64,000 nt of DNA from Typhlomys cinereus. Lineage: Eukaryota > Chordata > Mammalia > Rodentia > Platacanthomyidae. The position numbers were made by a program, and so were the translations under genes. Numbering within the stretch: position 1 is the first letter of the stretch; each line of letters begins with the position of its first letter. Below, piece by piece: positions 32,470 to 43,690 of the stretch. A model generated the notes under the pieces. The model saw only the letters and a list, made by a program, of their open reading frames with translations. It was not told the DNA's origin and made no database searches. The stretch spans positions 12,669,688 through 12,733,687 of the forward strand of contig JALPQD010000004.1 in the NCBI GenBank assembly GCA_023101885.1. Reading direction: 5' to 3'.

Positions 32470-35400
32470 CTAGGAGCCACCTATTAGGGAGTACATACAG
32501 CGCTTAATTTTCTGGGTCTGGGATACTTCACTTAATATAATTGTTTCTAATGACATCCATTTCCCGGAAAATTCCAGTAATTCATCATTTTTGATGGCTG
32601 AGTAGTACTCCATTATATAGATGTACCACTGTTTCCTTATCCACTCGTCAACTGTTGGACATTTGGGTTGATTCCATGACTTTGCTATTGTAAACAGTGC
32701 TGCTATGAACATGGTCGTGCTTGTGCTATCGAGATGAACCTCTGCTGTATGGGGGGTTATACCCAAAAGTGGAATCGCAGGGTCATATGGCATTTCAATC
32801 TTTAATTTCTTTAAGAATCTCCAGACGGCTCGCCAGAGTGGCTGTATGAGCCTGCACTCCCACCAGCAATGTAGGAGAGTTCCCCTCTCTCCACATCCTC
32901 TCCAGCATTTGTTGTTGTTTGTGTTGTGGATTTTTGCCATACTGACCGGGGTGAGATGATATCTCAGGAAGTTTTGATTTGCATTTCACTGATGGCTAAA
33001 GAAGTGGAGCATTTTTTAAGATATTTGTTAGACATTTTAATTTCATCCCTGGTAAAATTTCTTTTAAGTTCCAGGGCCCATTTTTTAATTGGGCCATTGG
33101 TTTCCTTGATATTTAGTTTTCTAAGTTCTTTGTGCACTCTGGACAGTAGAGCTCTATCAGATATGTGGTTAGTGAAGATTTTCTCCCATTCTGTGGGTTG
33201 CCTTTGAGCTCGTGTTACAATCTCTTTATCTGAACAGAAGATCCCAACTGTTGAGAGTTGGTAGCAGTGACTGTGCCATTGGATGTCTGTTTAGGAAATG
33301 TTGGCCTAGCCCAATCAGCTCGAGGGAGTTCCCTATCCTTTCAACTATTGTTTTTATAGTCTCTGGCCTGATATCAAGGTCCTTGATCCATTTGGAATTA
33401 AGTCTTGTACATGGTGACAAGTATGGGTCCAGCTTTAATCTTCTGCATGTGGAGATCCAGTTTTGCCAGCACCATTTGTTGAAGATGCTGTTCTTTTTCC
33501 ATTGGATTGTTTGGGCCCCTTTGTCAAAGACCAAATGGCTGTAATTTTGTGGGCTTATATCTGGGTCTTCAATCCTTATCCATTGATCTATGTGTCTATT
33601 TTGGAGCCAGTACCAGGCTGTCTTTATTACTATGGATTTGTAATATAGACTAAGGTTCGGTATGGTGATACCTCCGGCAGTGTTTTTGTTACTCAGGATT
33701 GTCTTTGCTATCCTGGGTCTTTTGTGCCTCCATATGAATTTTGAGATTGTTTGGTCAACTTTTTTGAAGAATTGCTTTGGGATTTTAATTGGTATAGCAT
33801 TGAATCTGTATATTGCCTTTGATAGGATGGTCATTTTTACAATGTTGATTCTGCCAATCCAGGAACATGGGAGGTCTTTCCACCTTCTGGTGTCTTCTGC
33901 AATTTCTTTCTTTAGGGTTTTAAAGTTTTCATTGTAAAGATCTTTTACCTCCTTGGTTAGGTTTATACCAAGGTATTTCATTTTTTTAGGGGCTGTAATA
34001 AATGGGATGGTTTCTCTGAAGGCTTTTTCACTTCTTTCATTCTGGGTATATAGGAAGGCCTCTGATTTTTGCACATTTATTTTGTATCCTGCCACCCTGC
34101 TGAACTTCTCAATTAGTTCCAAGAGCTTCCTGGTGGAGTTTTTGGGATCCCTCAGGTATAAGATCATGTCATCTGCAAATAGGGATAGCTTGACTTCTCC
34201 CTTGTCGATTTGAATCCCTCTTATGTCCCTTTCTTGTCTTATGGCTTCAGCTAAGACTTCAAGTACAATATTGAATAGAAGTGGTGAGAGTGGACAGCCT
34301 TGTCTAGTTCCTGATCGAAGAAGGAATGCTTCCAATTGTTCCCCATTGAGCATAATCCTTGCTGTGGGCTTGTTGTATGCAGCTTTTATTATATTGATTA
34401 AGGTTCCTTCCATTCCTACTGTCTCTAGCGTTTTGATCATAAAAGGCTGTTGGATCTTTTCAAAAGCTTTTTCTGCATCTATTGAGAGTATCATGTGGTC
34501 TTGGACTTTGGACTGGTTTACATGATGAATTACATTTATTGATTTGCATATGTTGAACCAACCTTGTGTGCCGGGGATGAAGCCTACTTGGTCCCTGTGA
34601 ATAATCTTTTTAATATGTTTTTGAATCCGATTTGCTAAAACTTTGTTGAGAATCTTTGCATCTGTGTTCATCAGAGAGATCAGCCCATAGTTTTCTTTTT
34701 TAAGTGAGTCTTTATTAGGTTTTGGGATTAAGACGATATGAGCTTCATAGAAGGAATTTGGTAGTGTTCCTTCCTTTGCTATTTGATGGAACAGTTTAAG
34801 GAGTATTGGTATTATTAACTCCTTAAATGTCTGGTAGAACTCTGTGCTGAATCCATTTGGTCCAGGACATTTTTTGGTGGGAAGATTCAAGATTACTTCC
34901 TCAATTTCCTTATATGTTATAGGACTATTTAAATAATTCACAACTTCCTGATTCAATTTAGGTAAGTTGTGTTTATTTAGAAATTCATTCATCTCTTTTG
35001 TGTTGTCAAACTTCACAGAGTATAAGTTTTTGAAATATGATGTTATAATTCTCTGGATTTCTTGGGTATCAGTAGTGATAATTCCATGTTCATTTCTAAT
35101 TTTGTTAATTTGGGTTTTCTCTCTCCTGCTTTTGGTTAATTTAGCTAGGGGCCCGTATTGGGCACATATAGGTTCAGTAGTGTGAAGTCTTCCTGGTGAA
35201 TTGTACCTGTGACTAAAATGTAGTTTCCATCCGTGTCTCTTATAATTTTCTTTGGTTTGAAGTCCACTTTTTCTGATAGCATAATGGCTACCCCTGCCTG
35301 TTTTCTGCTTCCATTTGCTTATTGATTTTTTTCAAAGAACCAGCTTTTTGACTGGTTGATTTTTTTCTATCGTTTTCTTAGTCTCAATTTCAGATATTTC

Positions 35401-36436
35401 TCCCCTTATTTTGCTAATCTCCTTTCTTCTACTACTTTTGGGATCATATTACTCTAGTTTCTCTAAAGCTTTAAGCTGCATTTTTAAGTTGTTTATTTCT
35501 GATGTTTCCATTTTTTTGATATAGGCATTAAGAGCTATGAACTTACCTCTTAGAACAACTTTCATTGTGTCCCAGAGATTTTGGTAAGTTGTATTTTCAT
35601 TATCATTCACTTTCAGGAAATCTTGAATTTCCTTTTTAATTTCTTCCTGAATCCACTTCTCATTCAGCATCATATTGTTAAGTTTCCAGGAGTTAGTGTA
35701 TTTTCTCTTGTTTGATGTGTTGTGGATGTCCATCTTTAGGCCGTGGTGGTCTGATAGGGCACAGGTTAGAATTTCAACTTTCTTGTATATGTGTAGATTC
35801 GTTTTGTGGCCCATTATGTGATCTATTTTGGAGAAAGTTCCGTGTGCTGCTGAGAAAAATGTGTATTCTTTGGTGCGTGGGTGAAAAGCTCGATAGAGAT
35901 CTGTAAGGTCCATTTCTTTCAGGGTTTGATTAAGTTCCAAAGTGTCTCTGTTAAGCTTTTGACCTGTTGATCTATCCCATGTTGAGAGGGCGGTGTTGAA
36001 GTCCCCAAGAATTATCGTTTGGGGGTTGATATCTTGCTTTAGGCGCTGTAGGGTTTTCTTAATGAATGTGGAGGGGCCCGTATTGGGTGCATATATATTC
36101 AGTATTGTGAAGTCTTCCTGGTGAATTGTACCTGTGACTAAAATGTAGTATCCATCCATGTCTCTTATAATTTTCTTTGGTTTGAAGTCCACTTTTTCTG
36201 ATAGCATAATGGCTACCCCTGCCTGTTTTCTGCTTCCATTTGCTTGTAGAATTGTTGACCTGCCTTTTATTTTTAGAGCATGCCTACCTTTTGTGGTGAG
36301 ATGGGTTTCCTGCAGGCAGTAGATTGATGGATTGTGATTTTTTAATCCAAGTTTGTAATCTGGGTCTCTTGATCGGTGAATTAATTCCATTAACATTTAG
36401 TGTTATAATGGAGAAACTATTTCTAATTCCAGACAT
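32470..36436 (-). pseudogene. L1 ORF2p relic, copy 2
   Basis: Three large open pieces remain. The endonuclease frame (315 codons, 35449-36396) has [20 protein letters not shown] and SDHHG. The RT frame (596 codons, 33226-35016) has [16 protein letters not shown] and an intact FADD box. The C-terminal frame (32470-32940) has the Cys-rich [20 protein letters not shown] region through to the normal stop. Lesions: one extra A in a run near 36340, a 174-bp misplaced ORF2 segment at 35147-35320, and a 17-nt deletion at 33240/33241 between AAG repeats. AFDK reads AFEK. Not functional as a whole. Confidence 0.95.
35147..35320 (-). repeat. misplaced endonuclease-region segment inside L1 copy 2
   Basis: 174 bp that match 36072-36245 of the same element in the same orientation with about 7 substitutions. 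Here it replaces roughly 14 bp present in copy 1 (between GCTAGG and ATTGATT). Both junctions show a few bases of microhomology. It lies about 0.9 kb downstream (L1 sense) of its normal place and breaks ORF2. Confidence 0.9.
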
Positions 36437-36486
36437 TTATTATGTTTAGTAGTTTTTATAAGTATATTGCTTTGCTTTTAATGGTG

Positions 36487-37539
36487 TTATACTTGCCTTC
36501 TGTTCTCCTGGATATGCCTGTTTTTTTCTTCATGCTTAAGTATCATTTCTAGCATTTTTTGAAGGCCTGGTTTGGTGGACATGTATCCCTTCAAGTTGTC
36601 TTTGTGCTGGAAGATTTTTCTTTCTCCCTCGATCATGACTGATAGTTTTGCAGGGTAAATCAGCCTGGGTTGACATTTTTGCTCATTCAATACTTGAAGT
36701 ATGTCTCTCCAAGCTCTTCTTGCTTTTACTGTTTTGACTGAGAAGTCATTTGTTATTTTAATAGGTTTACCTTTAAAAGTGACTTGTTTTTTCTCCCTTG
36801 AAGCTCTCAGCACCAGTTCTTTATCTTGAATGTGGAGTGTTTTAACTATTATTTGCCATGGCGTGCTTCTGTTTTGGTCGTATCTGTTTGGGGTGTGGAA
36901 TGCCTCTTGTCTATGGATGGGCCTCTCTTTTTTTAGATGAGGAAAGTTTTCCTTGATGATCGTTTGAAAAATTTCCTCAGGGGTGGTATTTTGAGATTCT
37001 TGCTCTAGTATTCCATGAATACGCATGTTAGGCTTCTTCAGGGTGTCCCATATCTCTTGGATATTTCTCTCAAATATCTTTTTGGCTTTAACCACCTCTT
37101 CCATTGAGCTGGTTAGTACTCCCACTTTATCTTCAAGGTCTGAAATTCTGTTTTCTGCTTCTGTTAGTTCTGTTGATAAGACTCTCTGTGGAGTTCTGGG
37201 TTGAAGATAACTTGTCTTGTAGCTCAGTTTTAAACTCTGCTTGAGTCTATTTTAACTGCTCTATGCCAGTTTTTGTTTCTTGCACTGTTTTTCTCAACTC
37301 CTCCAAATGTCTGTTGTATTCCTCTTCAAAGCGATTGATTCGATTATGTAATTCCTCCTGGATTTCCCCTTTCATAGTATTGAACATATTTTGAAAGTCG
37401 TTATCCTGGGTCAGACTTTTTTGGCCTTTTTCCGTGGTTTGTTCTGGTTGGAGTCTAACATTATGGTATTAATTTCTTCAGTGGGAAATTTGTTTACTTG
37501 AGTGTTGCTTCTCATGGATTTGCACTTTGACTTTGGCAT
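36487..37539 (-). pseudogene. L1 ORF1p relic, copy 2
   Basis: The ATG at 37539 reads MPKSKCKSMRSNTQVNKFP. The 212-codon C-terminal frame (36487-37125) covers the coiled-coil end, RRM-like and C-terminal domains. The TAG after the QLK position (near 37250) and the +1 shift (near 37175) are the same as in copy 1. Copy 2 also lacks one base near 37432 and has a 9-nt in-frame loss near 37387. Confidence 0.9.
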
Positions 37540-37947
37540 TATCGTTTTAACTCTTAAGATCTTTCAATTTCACTAAACTGAGTTATTTGGCCTGAGGTTC
37601 TGGGGGTGGGCAGGGACGGAGCTTACCTAGGTCGCGGATGAGGCCCGGCTGGACCGCGCTCATCCCGGCAGGCGGAGCGGAGTGGGAAAGGGAGGATGGG
37701 GGTGTCGGCGTGGAGCTAGTTAACCCGAGGGGAGCTGGGGCAGGGCCCAGGCGCAGGTGGAGGTCCTCCTCGTCCCTCGGCCTTGCGTGGGGCTCCGGCT
37801 GGATGGTGGGGTTAGGAGCTGGTTCCCTTTGGGCTGACCTGGGGTTCTGGTGGGCGGGCGCGGGCTGAGCTTACCTAGGTCGCGGGTGAAGGCCCGGCTG
37901 GACCGCGCGCAGGTCCCAACCGGCAGAGCGGGGTGGGGAAAGGGAGC
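37540..37947 (-). promoter_or_regulatory. L1 copy 2 5' UTR with GC-rich monomers
   Basis: 408 bp, CpG-rich. Two unit copies are recognised by GGTTCTGG...GAGCTTACCTAGGTCGCG on + (near 37597 and 37844). Both retain the splice-donor-like CTAG/GTAAGC on the sense strand. The 5' end stops at the same monomer position as in copy 1 and in the solitary leader at 53953-54096, suggesting a common transcription start. Confidence 0.8.
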
Positions 37948-37959
37948 CTGGTTACTCTT
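37948..37959. repeat. target-site duplication of L1 copy 2 (right)
   Basis: CTGGTTACTCTT at the 5' end of the L1; partner of 31428-31439. Confidence 0.8.
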
Positions 37960-37989
37960 CTCTGCTGTTCTAAGACAAGACTCAAAACT

Positions 37990-39280
37990 TCATCCTTGCT
38001 AGAGAGATAACATGTATCAAAGAATACTGTAGAAGCTACTAGGGGTAGAGTAATAATCACAGGCCTCATTAATGCATGAGAGATGTAAGTTGCAATAAAA
38101 GTTACCATGGCAACCGGTAACCACCAGTGTAATAGTGTAATGAGTATCAAGGAGAAAACCAACAACTTTCTAACTGGACTCAAGACCCACTTTTCAAAAT
38201 AGAACACATTCCTGTTACTGATAATTAGAACAAGAACCTATAAAAAGGAAAGAAATAGATCAATAGGGAAAAATAGCCAATGAACCTATAGGCAGGAAGA
38301 CAGTACACAAAACTGGAAGAACACTTAACACTAAGCCTAGAAGTCTTCTTCTATAACAAGGCAGAGGATCTCAACACTGTGACAGGATGCAACCTAGGGC
38401 AATAGAAGAGCAGCAAAGTGGACAACAATGGCCAGCCATAATGCAGAGTACCTGTGACTCGGCAGGCTCACACAGAATCAGGCCAATTTAATCTGTCCCC
38501 ATCCTAAGGCTTTGGGAAACTCACAGAAGAGGGGGTGGTGAGAGTGTAAGAACCTAAAGATGGGAAGGTTCACAGCTGGACAAGACATTCCATTTAAGGC
38601 AGGTCTACGGCATTTAAGGACTCACTAAAGTGAGACTTGTTCTTACCGGACCTGCATAACGACTGAGATAGTTAATCCTGGGTGTCAACTTGACATACCT
38701 GGCATTAACTAAGATCAGCCGAGACCTCCGGAAAAGATTATCCAGATCAATACTCTACAATACAAGATGAGCTCCAGATCCCATCAGAACGTCCATGGAT
38801 CCCATTGGAACCTCCCAATAATAGACAAGATAAAAAGAACCACAGAACAGAAGAAGAAGAGAGACTTTCCAGAAAACCCATTATCTCCCTTTCTCCCTTA
38901 AGTTGTTTGACTTTGAGTGCTCTCTCACAGCTATAGTTAAGAGTAACCGTTACAGTGACTGACATACTAACATGCCTCCATAGACTACAGAGAAACTTAA
39001 CAGAGATAAGACCATATAGTGGAAACCTTCAGGACTAACACTGGATGAGTGAAGGGAAATGCCCCTATCAGTGGGGTGGCCTGAAGAGAGGCAACTCGGT
39101 ATGCCACAGAGGCCTGAAACCCCACAAGAGTAGACAAGCCAGAAGGAACCCTGAGGTCCATAGAAGTAGACAGACAGTAGGGTGGGAATGAATTGATGAA
39201 AGGATGGGGGATGGAGGGAAGTAGAGATAAGTACTCAATATGCTTATAAAACTAGAAGAATAAAATAATAATTAAAAAAG
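37990..39280 (+). repeat. dispersed repeat of unknown family, copy B (interrupted by an LTR)
   Basis: Collinear with 25155-25842, with a longer middle holding other sequence and an LTR-like element (38655-38975). The end has a purine tract (39205-39228) and CAATATGCTTATAAAACTAG...AATAAAATAATAATTAAAAAA. It contains GTTACCATGGCAAC at 38101-38114. Clearly diverged from copy A, so this is an old family and not a recent segmental duplication. Confidence 0.7.
38655..38975 (+). mobile_element. MaLR-like LTR inserted in repeat copy B
   Basis: Starts near TGAGATAGTTAATCCTGGGTGTCAACTTGAC and ends CTCCCTTTCTCCCTTAAG...CACAGCTATAGTTAAGAGTAACCGTTACA, the typical 3' end of the MT/ORR1-like LTRs here. A purine-rich middle contains GATAAAAAGAACC. 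The target duplication is unclear (ACGAC versus GTGAC). Confidence 0.65.
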
Positions 39281-39299
39281 TTCAAGATTCAAATTCAAA

Positions 39300-39618
39300 C
39301 TTAGAGAGAGAAAGGGAGATTTATTCATTTTACAATTCCAGAGGGAAGATACAGTCCATTATGGCAGAAAAAGCATGGGTGGTGGCAGAGGCTGGTGAAT
39401 ATCTAAGTTACACCCATTGTGGGAAGCAAAGAGCTGCTGCAGACTCACTCACTGAAGCAGGGCAGGGCTAATCAACCTCAAGACCCACCCTCTGTGACTG
39501 CCTTCTTCCAGCAAGGCTCCCCCTCCTGAAGGTGCCCTGACCTTCCCAAATACTGGCAGCAGCTAAGGATTCAAACACATGAGTCCATGGAGAAAAACTC
39601 ACAGTTCAAACCATGACA
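39300..39618 (-). mobile_element. MaLR LTR (MT/ORR1-like), antisense, 3'-truncated
   Basis: On the minus strand it starts TGTCATGGTTTGAACTGTGA and ends in AATGAATAAATCTCCCTTTCTC. Same family as 13267-13631. It lacks the last part of the LTR at its left edge. Confidence 0.8.
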
Positions 39619-40039
39619 CAGAAACATTAATTTGATTTTTACTGACCATCTTGTTCCCTACACTTTGAAGTCTAGGAAATTTAGGAAAAGTAACACAAGC
39701 TCAAGGTGGTTATATGAAACCTGACAATCAAAGGGGTCACAGATGTTGTGGCTAGACTGCTGTCATAAACTGCCAGAGAATTAAGTTGTGATTTCTAGAC
39801 AGTTTACCATAATTCTTATTGAAACTTTTTTATTTTAAGAATTAAGACAGCAAATTACTCTATTAAGCAGTGTTTTTCAGAGAGAACAAAGAGTTCCTCT
39901 ATATCCTTGGTGTTCTGAAAGACCGGAATTTTCTGGTGAGCACAGAGGATAAGACCACGGTGTTTTTCAGAACTATAAGTGATTTCTACTAAATGAATCT
40001 ACCTCTGCAGGTTGTTACCAAATAACCACAGGGAAGAAG
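39619..40039. other. no recognisable feature
   Basis: Unique-looking sequence with no recognised repeat or gene. Confidence 0.4.
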
Positions 40040-40050
40040 ATAAAGTGATG

Positions 40051-40334
40051 TTTTTTTTTTCCAGCTTGCGGTAAAATGTTTTTATTACAAAGCCACTTGT
40101 AAGTGGTGAGATTTTTACTCAGTCAAATTGTGTGCAGCCAACATGGAATGCCTGGTACAGGTGGGAGGTCGACTTCCCATTGTCCATCCCACTTTATACA
40201 GCATTTACAAGACTGACCTACATAGGAGGCTGCTCTGGGTACTGAACAACAAAGTAATTCCATTTCTATAGGGCAGCAGCAGCAGGTACTGCGTCCATCA
40301 GGGAGACAAGATTTTTCCATGGAGGGGAGACTCT
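40051..40334 (-). pseudogene. candidate processed retrocopy (3' end of an mRNA)
   Basis: On the minus strand a 65-codon Cys-rich frame (40123-40320) is followed by GCTTTGTAATAAAAACATTTTACC and an A-run (T-run on + at 40049-40060). That is a polyadenylation signal about 20 bases before a tail. ATAAAGTG occurs directly left (40040-40047) and right (40335-40342), a plausible target duplication. I do not recognise the parent gene, and the frame may be neither original nor coding. Confidence 0.5.
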
Positions 40335-41572
40335 ATAAAGTGGGATAAGGCTTTTGAACATCTCTCCACACTGGAGTTGCACAGGCATGAACTTTTAAAG
40401 TTTACCATTTTGTATATTACATGTGGATTTCAGAATAAGTCATGAGCTTATGCCAATATTTATTATAAAACAAACAAAATACTGAATACAAAGTGAATAT
40501 TCTGTTACAATTCAGAACTCATAAATTACAAGATTCTTACCTAATTTTAATGAACTATGAAGAAGAAAAAAATGAGAATAAAATTTATCACCAAAGAGAC
40601 TATCAGCCAAAAAACAGGGAGGTCCAGATTCCAAAGATAAAGTAGCATGCTTGCCATGAATTGTTGTGTCTCCGGTAGAGAGGTACACATCTAGACTCCC
40701 CAGGCCCCAAATCTTGTCATCCTAGATACCCCCAGAAAATTGCACAAATGACACTTGAGGAGAATGAATTCTGAATTAGTCACTGAGACTATAACCCCAA
40801 ACTTCTGGGTTATTCTGTCTCCAGGGAATTTAAAGTCTCTTTTTGGTCCTCCAGATACTTGGTCTGTCCAAGCTGTATTCCAAAATTTTACTGTTTTCCT
40901 CCACATTGGCAGGCAAGGTCCAAAGCCAGGGGTGTCATGGCAATATCTGGGTACATCTTGTGGGAAGTAAGAAAGCAAAATGACCCAAACAAAACAGGGA
41001 CTTCGGAAGATACAGCAACTAACTCCTTTTCCTTCTCTCCCTCTCAGTGTGCTTGAGTCACTTTAGAATTCAGACTTTTGGAGCCATGGTCGGGAGACTG
41101 AACTGGGGGCAGGTTGGTGAAGTAAAGAGAGAAAAGGTGACATAGATGGAGCCTGAACCCCTCTCTGGAGAAGAAAATTTATCATTCAAGTTCTCAATAT
41201 TCTTTCCGCTTTTCATTATTGGTGGATTTTTGCCCATTGAGAAGTTCAAACATGTTTACAAAATAGTCTGATGAGTTTCCCCTCTACTTTTTCCTGCGTC
41301 CCTCCTTGGCTGCCAGCCCTCCTTCCCTGCAAGTCTTATTCATTCGTGGCTTTTCGTGCCCGCAATCCTGGCTTGGAACTGTCTCTTGGTGCCCAGTAAG
41401 CTGCTTGGTTAGTAAACAACTGAATTTTTTTCCCTCCAAGTCCTATTCTGTTAGTTTCCCATCGTTTATCAGTACTTTGTAGGGCCCAGTGAGTTTCTCC
41501 TTATTTCATAGCTAATTGTTGACTAGTAGGTCCTCCGTAGTCTGTGGAAGTAATTGCATATCTTAAGGGTTC
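40335..41572. other. no recognisable feature
   Basis: More than 1.2 kb without a recognised repeat. The short frames near 40690-41056 on both strands have no support. Confidence 0.4.
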
Positions 41573-41992
41573 ATGGTTGCCAAGTTAGACATATATGCCA
41601 ATTTAACAATTGAAGGGTAAAACTCTGGACATATGTGTGAAGAAAATTAGTAATTGAGTTAAACCCCAAGCAAGCCTGTAGGAGATCGTCTAGTTGATGG
41701 GAAAGGCACAGCCCATGGTGGGTAGGACTAGCTCCTGGGCAAGGAGATAAGACAGAGGGAGTTGGTAAAGGAAGCTGGCATTTTTTGGTATACTTGGCCA
41801 AACATGCTGATCTGACAAGTGAGGATTGCTCCTTTCTCAGCAATAGATAGAGTGTGGTCAGTTCTCTTAGCCCTTGGTGTAGGTATGAGCTCTCCTGCCA
41901 AACAGATAATCGTAAGCCAAGAATAAAACCCCTTGTTTCCCTATTCTGTTCGGTCATGAATTTCTCAGCAAACTGCAGACAAACTGTGACAC
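41573..41992 (+). mobile_element. MaLR LTR, older relative of the 14.8-kb provirus LTR
   Basis: Aligns along its whole length with the 414-bp LTR: TTGAGTTAAACCCCAAGCAAGCCTG, ACAGCCCATGGTGGGTAGGACTAG, TTGGCCAAACATGCTGATCTGACAAG, GCTCTCCTGCCAA, ending ACAAACTGTGACA. It keeps a polyadenylation signal in CAAGAATAAAACCCC. Solitary and diverged. Confidence 0.8.
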
Positions 41993-42575
41993 CATGGTCA
42001 TGCCATTTTTGGAGGATTGTGTTTCGCATTCTTTATCTCCCTCTTCTGGCACTTACATTCTTCCCATCCCTTTTCTGCAAAGGTCCCTAAGCCTTTCGGA
42101 GTAGTGTATCTGCTATGCTGAAACCTTGACCTCTACTTACTCTCAGCCTCTTGTGCATCCATGGTTCTCTGCCTCTATCTCATCTCACTGCAAAAAGAGG
42201 CTCCTCTGTTCATGGCTGGGGGTAGTTTGTGTTCTTTCCACTCCCTCTTCTGTGATTCTTCTTAATCCTCGAAGGGAAAGGCTTAGATGTCCTGCCTGTA
42301 GAGTGCTCCAAAGATATCTGTTTTCTACCAATTACCCTCTATTGTACAAAGAAAGTTTCTGGAATGAAGACTTAAAGTTGCATTAATCAGCTAAATGGAC
42401 ATGGTATGAAACTGCTTTCTAAATTCAAATCTTCAAACTGTATCCATTTAGCATAACAATAACAGTAAGTTCTCCCATAGAATCTGTGACCTCAACATCA
42501 ACAGATTCTCATCTGGGTTTCTTCCTGAGGAGTGCCCTTTAATCCTTAATGAAATTTTGATAGTGCAGGTCTTGC
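41993..42575. other. no recognisable feature
   Basis: Pyrimidine-rich unique sequence; no gene supported. Confidence 0.35.
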
Positions 42576-43690
42576 AAAAGATCTTGAACTCCCCTTTTTT
42601 TAATAAGGTGATTTGCTTTCTTGATGTTAATTTTTTTGTTTCTCCGTATATTTTAGATACTTATCCTCTGTCTGATGCATAGTTAACAAAAACATTTTTC
42701 TATTCGTATGCTACCTCTCTGTTCAATAATTGTTTCTTTTGCCAAACAGAGGCTTTGTAATTTCATGAGGTCATCATACTTGTCCATTGTTAGCATTAAT
42801 TGCTGTGTGAACAAAGCCCTATTCATAAATTCTTTTCCTAGACCTATCTATGCAAGTTTTCACTTTATTTGTAGGACTAGCACAAATTTTAGGACTTCAT
42901 ATTTAATACTGATATCTTTGTTCCACGTGTATTTGATTTTTTTTACAAGATGAAAAGTAAGGATTGAGCTTCATTCTTCTACATGTAGATATCCACTTTC
43001 CTCAGCAACCTTTGTTGAAGATATTGTCTTTGCTCCAATATGTATTTTTGATATCTTTGTCAAAAATCAGGTAACTGTACATGTGTGGGTTTATATCTTG
43101 GTTTTCAAGTCTATTCTATTGATCAGTATATCTTTTTGTTTCATTACCGGGACTTACTTTTTTTTTTTTTTTGAGGATTAAAGCAGAGTTTATTAGGGGA
43201 AAAAAGAACAGAACTCACAAACTCCAGATGTGGTGTACCATGAGGGCTTAGGGCACCCTGCAGAACTCATGGCCCCCAGGCATGGAATCCAAGAAGGGCA
43301 AGGAACTAGACAAGAACTCCCAGACTCCAGATATGGAGTGCCATGAGGGGCAGGCACATTTTTTTTTAACATTAAGGCTTCGTAGTACAACTTGAAGATA
43401 GATATGGTGATTCCTCCAGTAGTGTTTTTATTGCTCAGGGTTGTTTGAATTATCTGAAGTCTTCTGTGCTTCCATATAAATTTTAAAATTGCCTTCTCAA
43501 TTTCTCTGAAGAATGACATTGGAATTTTGATAGAAATTGCATTGAATCTGTAGATTGCTTTTGGTAGAAAGATCATTTACACAGTATCAATGTTACATGA
43601 GCATGTGAGATCTTTCCACTTTTTGGTATTTTCTTCAATTTCTTTCTTCAGTGTTTTAAGGTTTTCATTATACAACTCTTTTATTTCTCC
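42576..43690 (-). mobile_element. older L1 ORF2 fragment, interrupted
   Basis: On the minus strand a relic of the ORF2 RT/C-terminal region is readable, including [39 protein letters not shown] and KLYYEAL. It parallels the younger L1s, but with many stops and indels. It is split by a separate polyadenylated insertion at 43157-43370. Confidence 0.8.
43157..43370 (-). mobile_element. polyadenylated insertion with internal direct repeats, parent unknown
   Basis: On the minus strand it ends CCCTAATAAACTCTGCTTTAATCCTC plus an A-run (T-run on + at 43159-43173), so it was reverse-transcribed from a polyadenylated RNA. Inside, two related phrases recur: CTCATGGCACTCCATATCTGGAG (near 43335) and CTCATGGTACACCACATCTGGAG (near 43225). 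It may be an LTR-derived transcript, but I do not recognise the family. It sits in the older L1. Confidence 0.6.

Larger units (their letters stand above)
31440..37947 (-). mobile_element. full-length L1, copy 2 (inactive)
   Basis: About 6.5 kb on the minus strand with the same layout as copy 1: 5' UTR 37540-37947, ORF1 relic 36487-37539, ORF2 relic 32470-36436, 3' UTR 31440-32469. A 12-bp duplication with one mismatch flanks it. It differs from copy 1 by scattered substitutions and small indels, and by a misplaced 174-bp ORF2 segment at 35147-35320. With copy 1 it forms a direct-repeat pair whose equivalent points are about 13.5 kb apart. Confidence 0.95.

Noticed and set aside
25155..39280. 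Recent segmental duplication of the L1-plus-flank region
   Set aside because: The L1 copies have different target duplications, their immediate flanks differ, and the shared non-L1 repeat is far more diverged than the L1s. Independent insertions explain it.
41571..42029. 152-codon minus-strand frame
   Set aside because: It is antisense to a MaLR LTR and matches the antisense frames of the 14.8-kb LTRs; not a gene.
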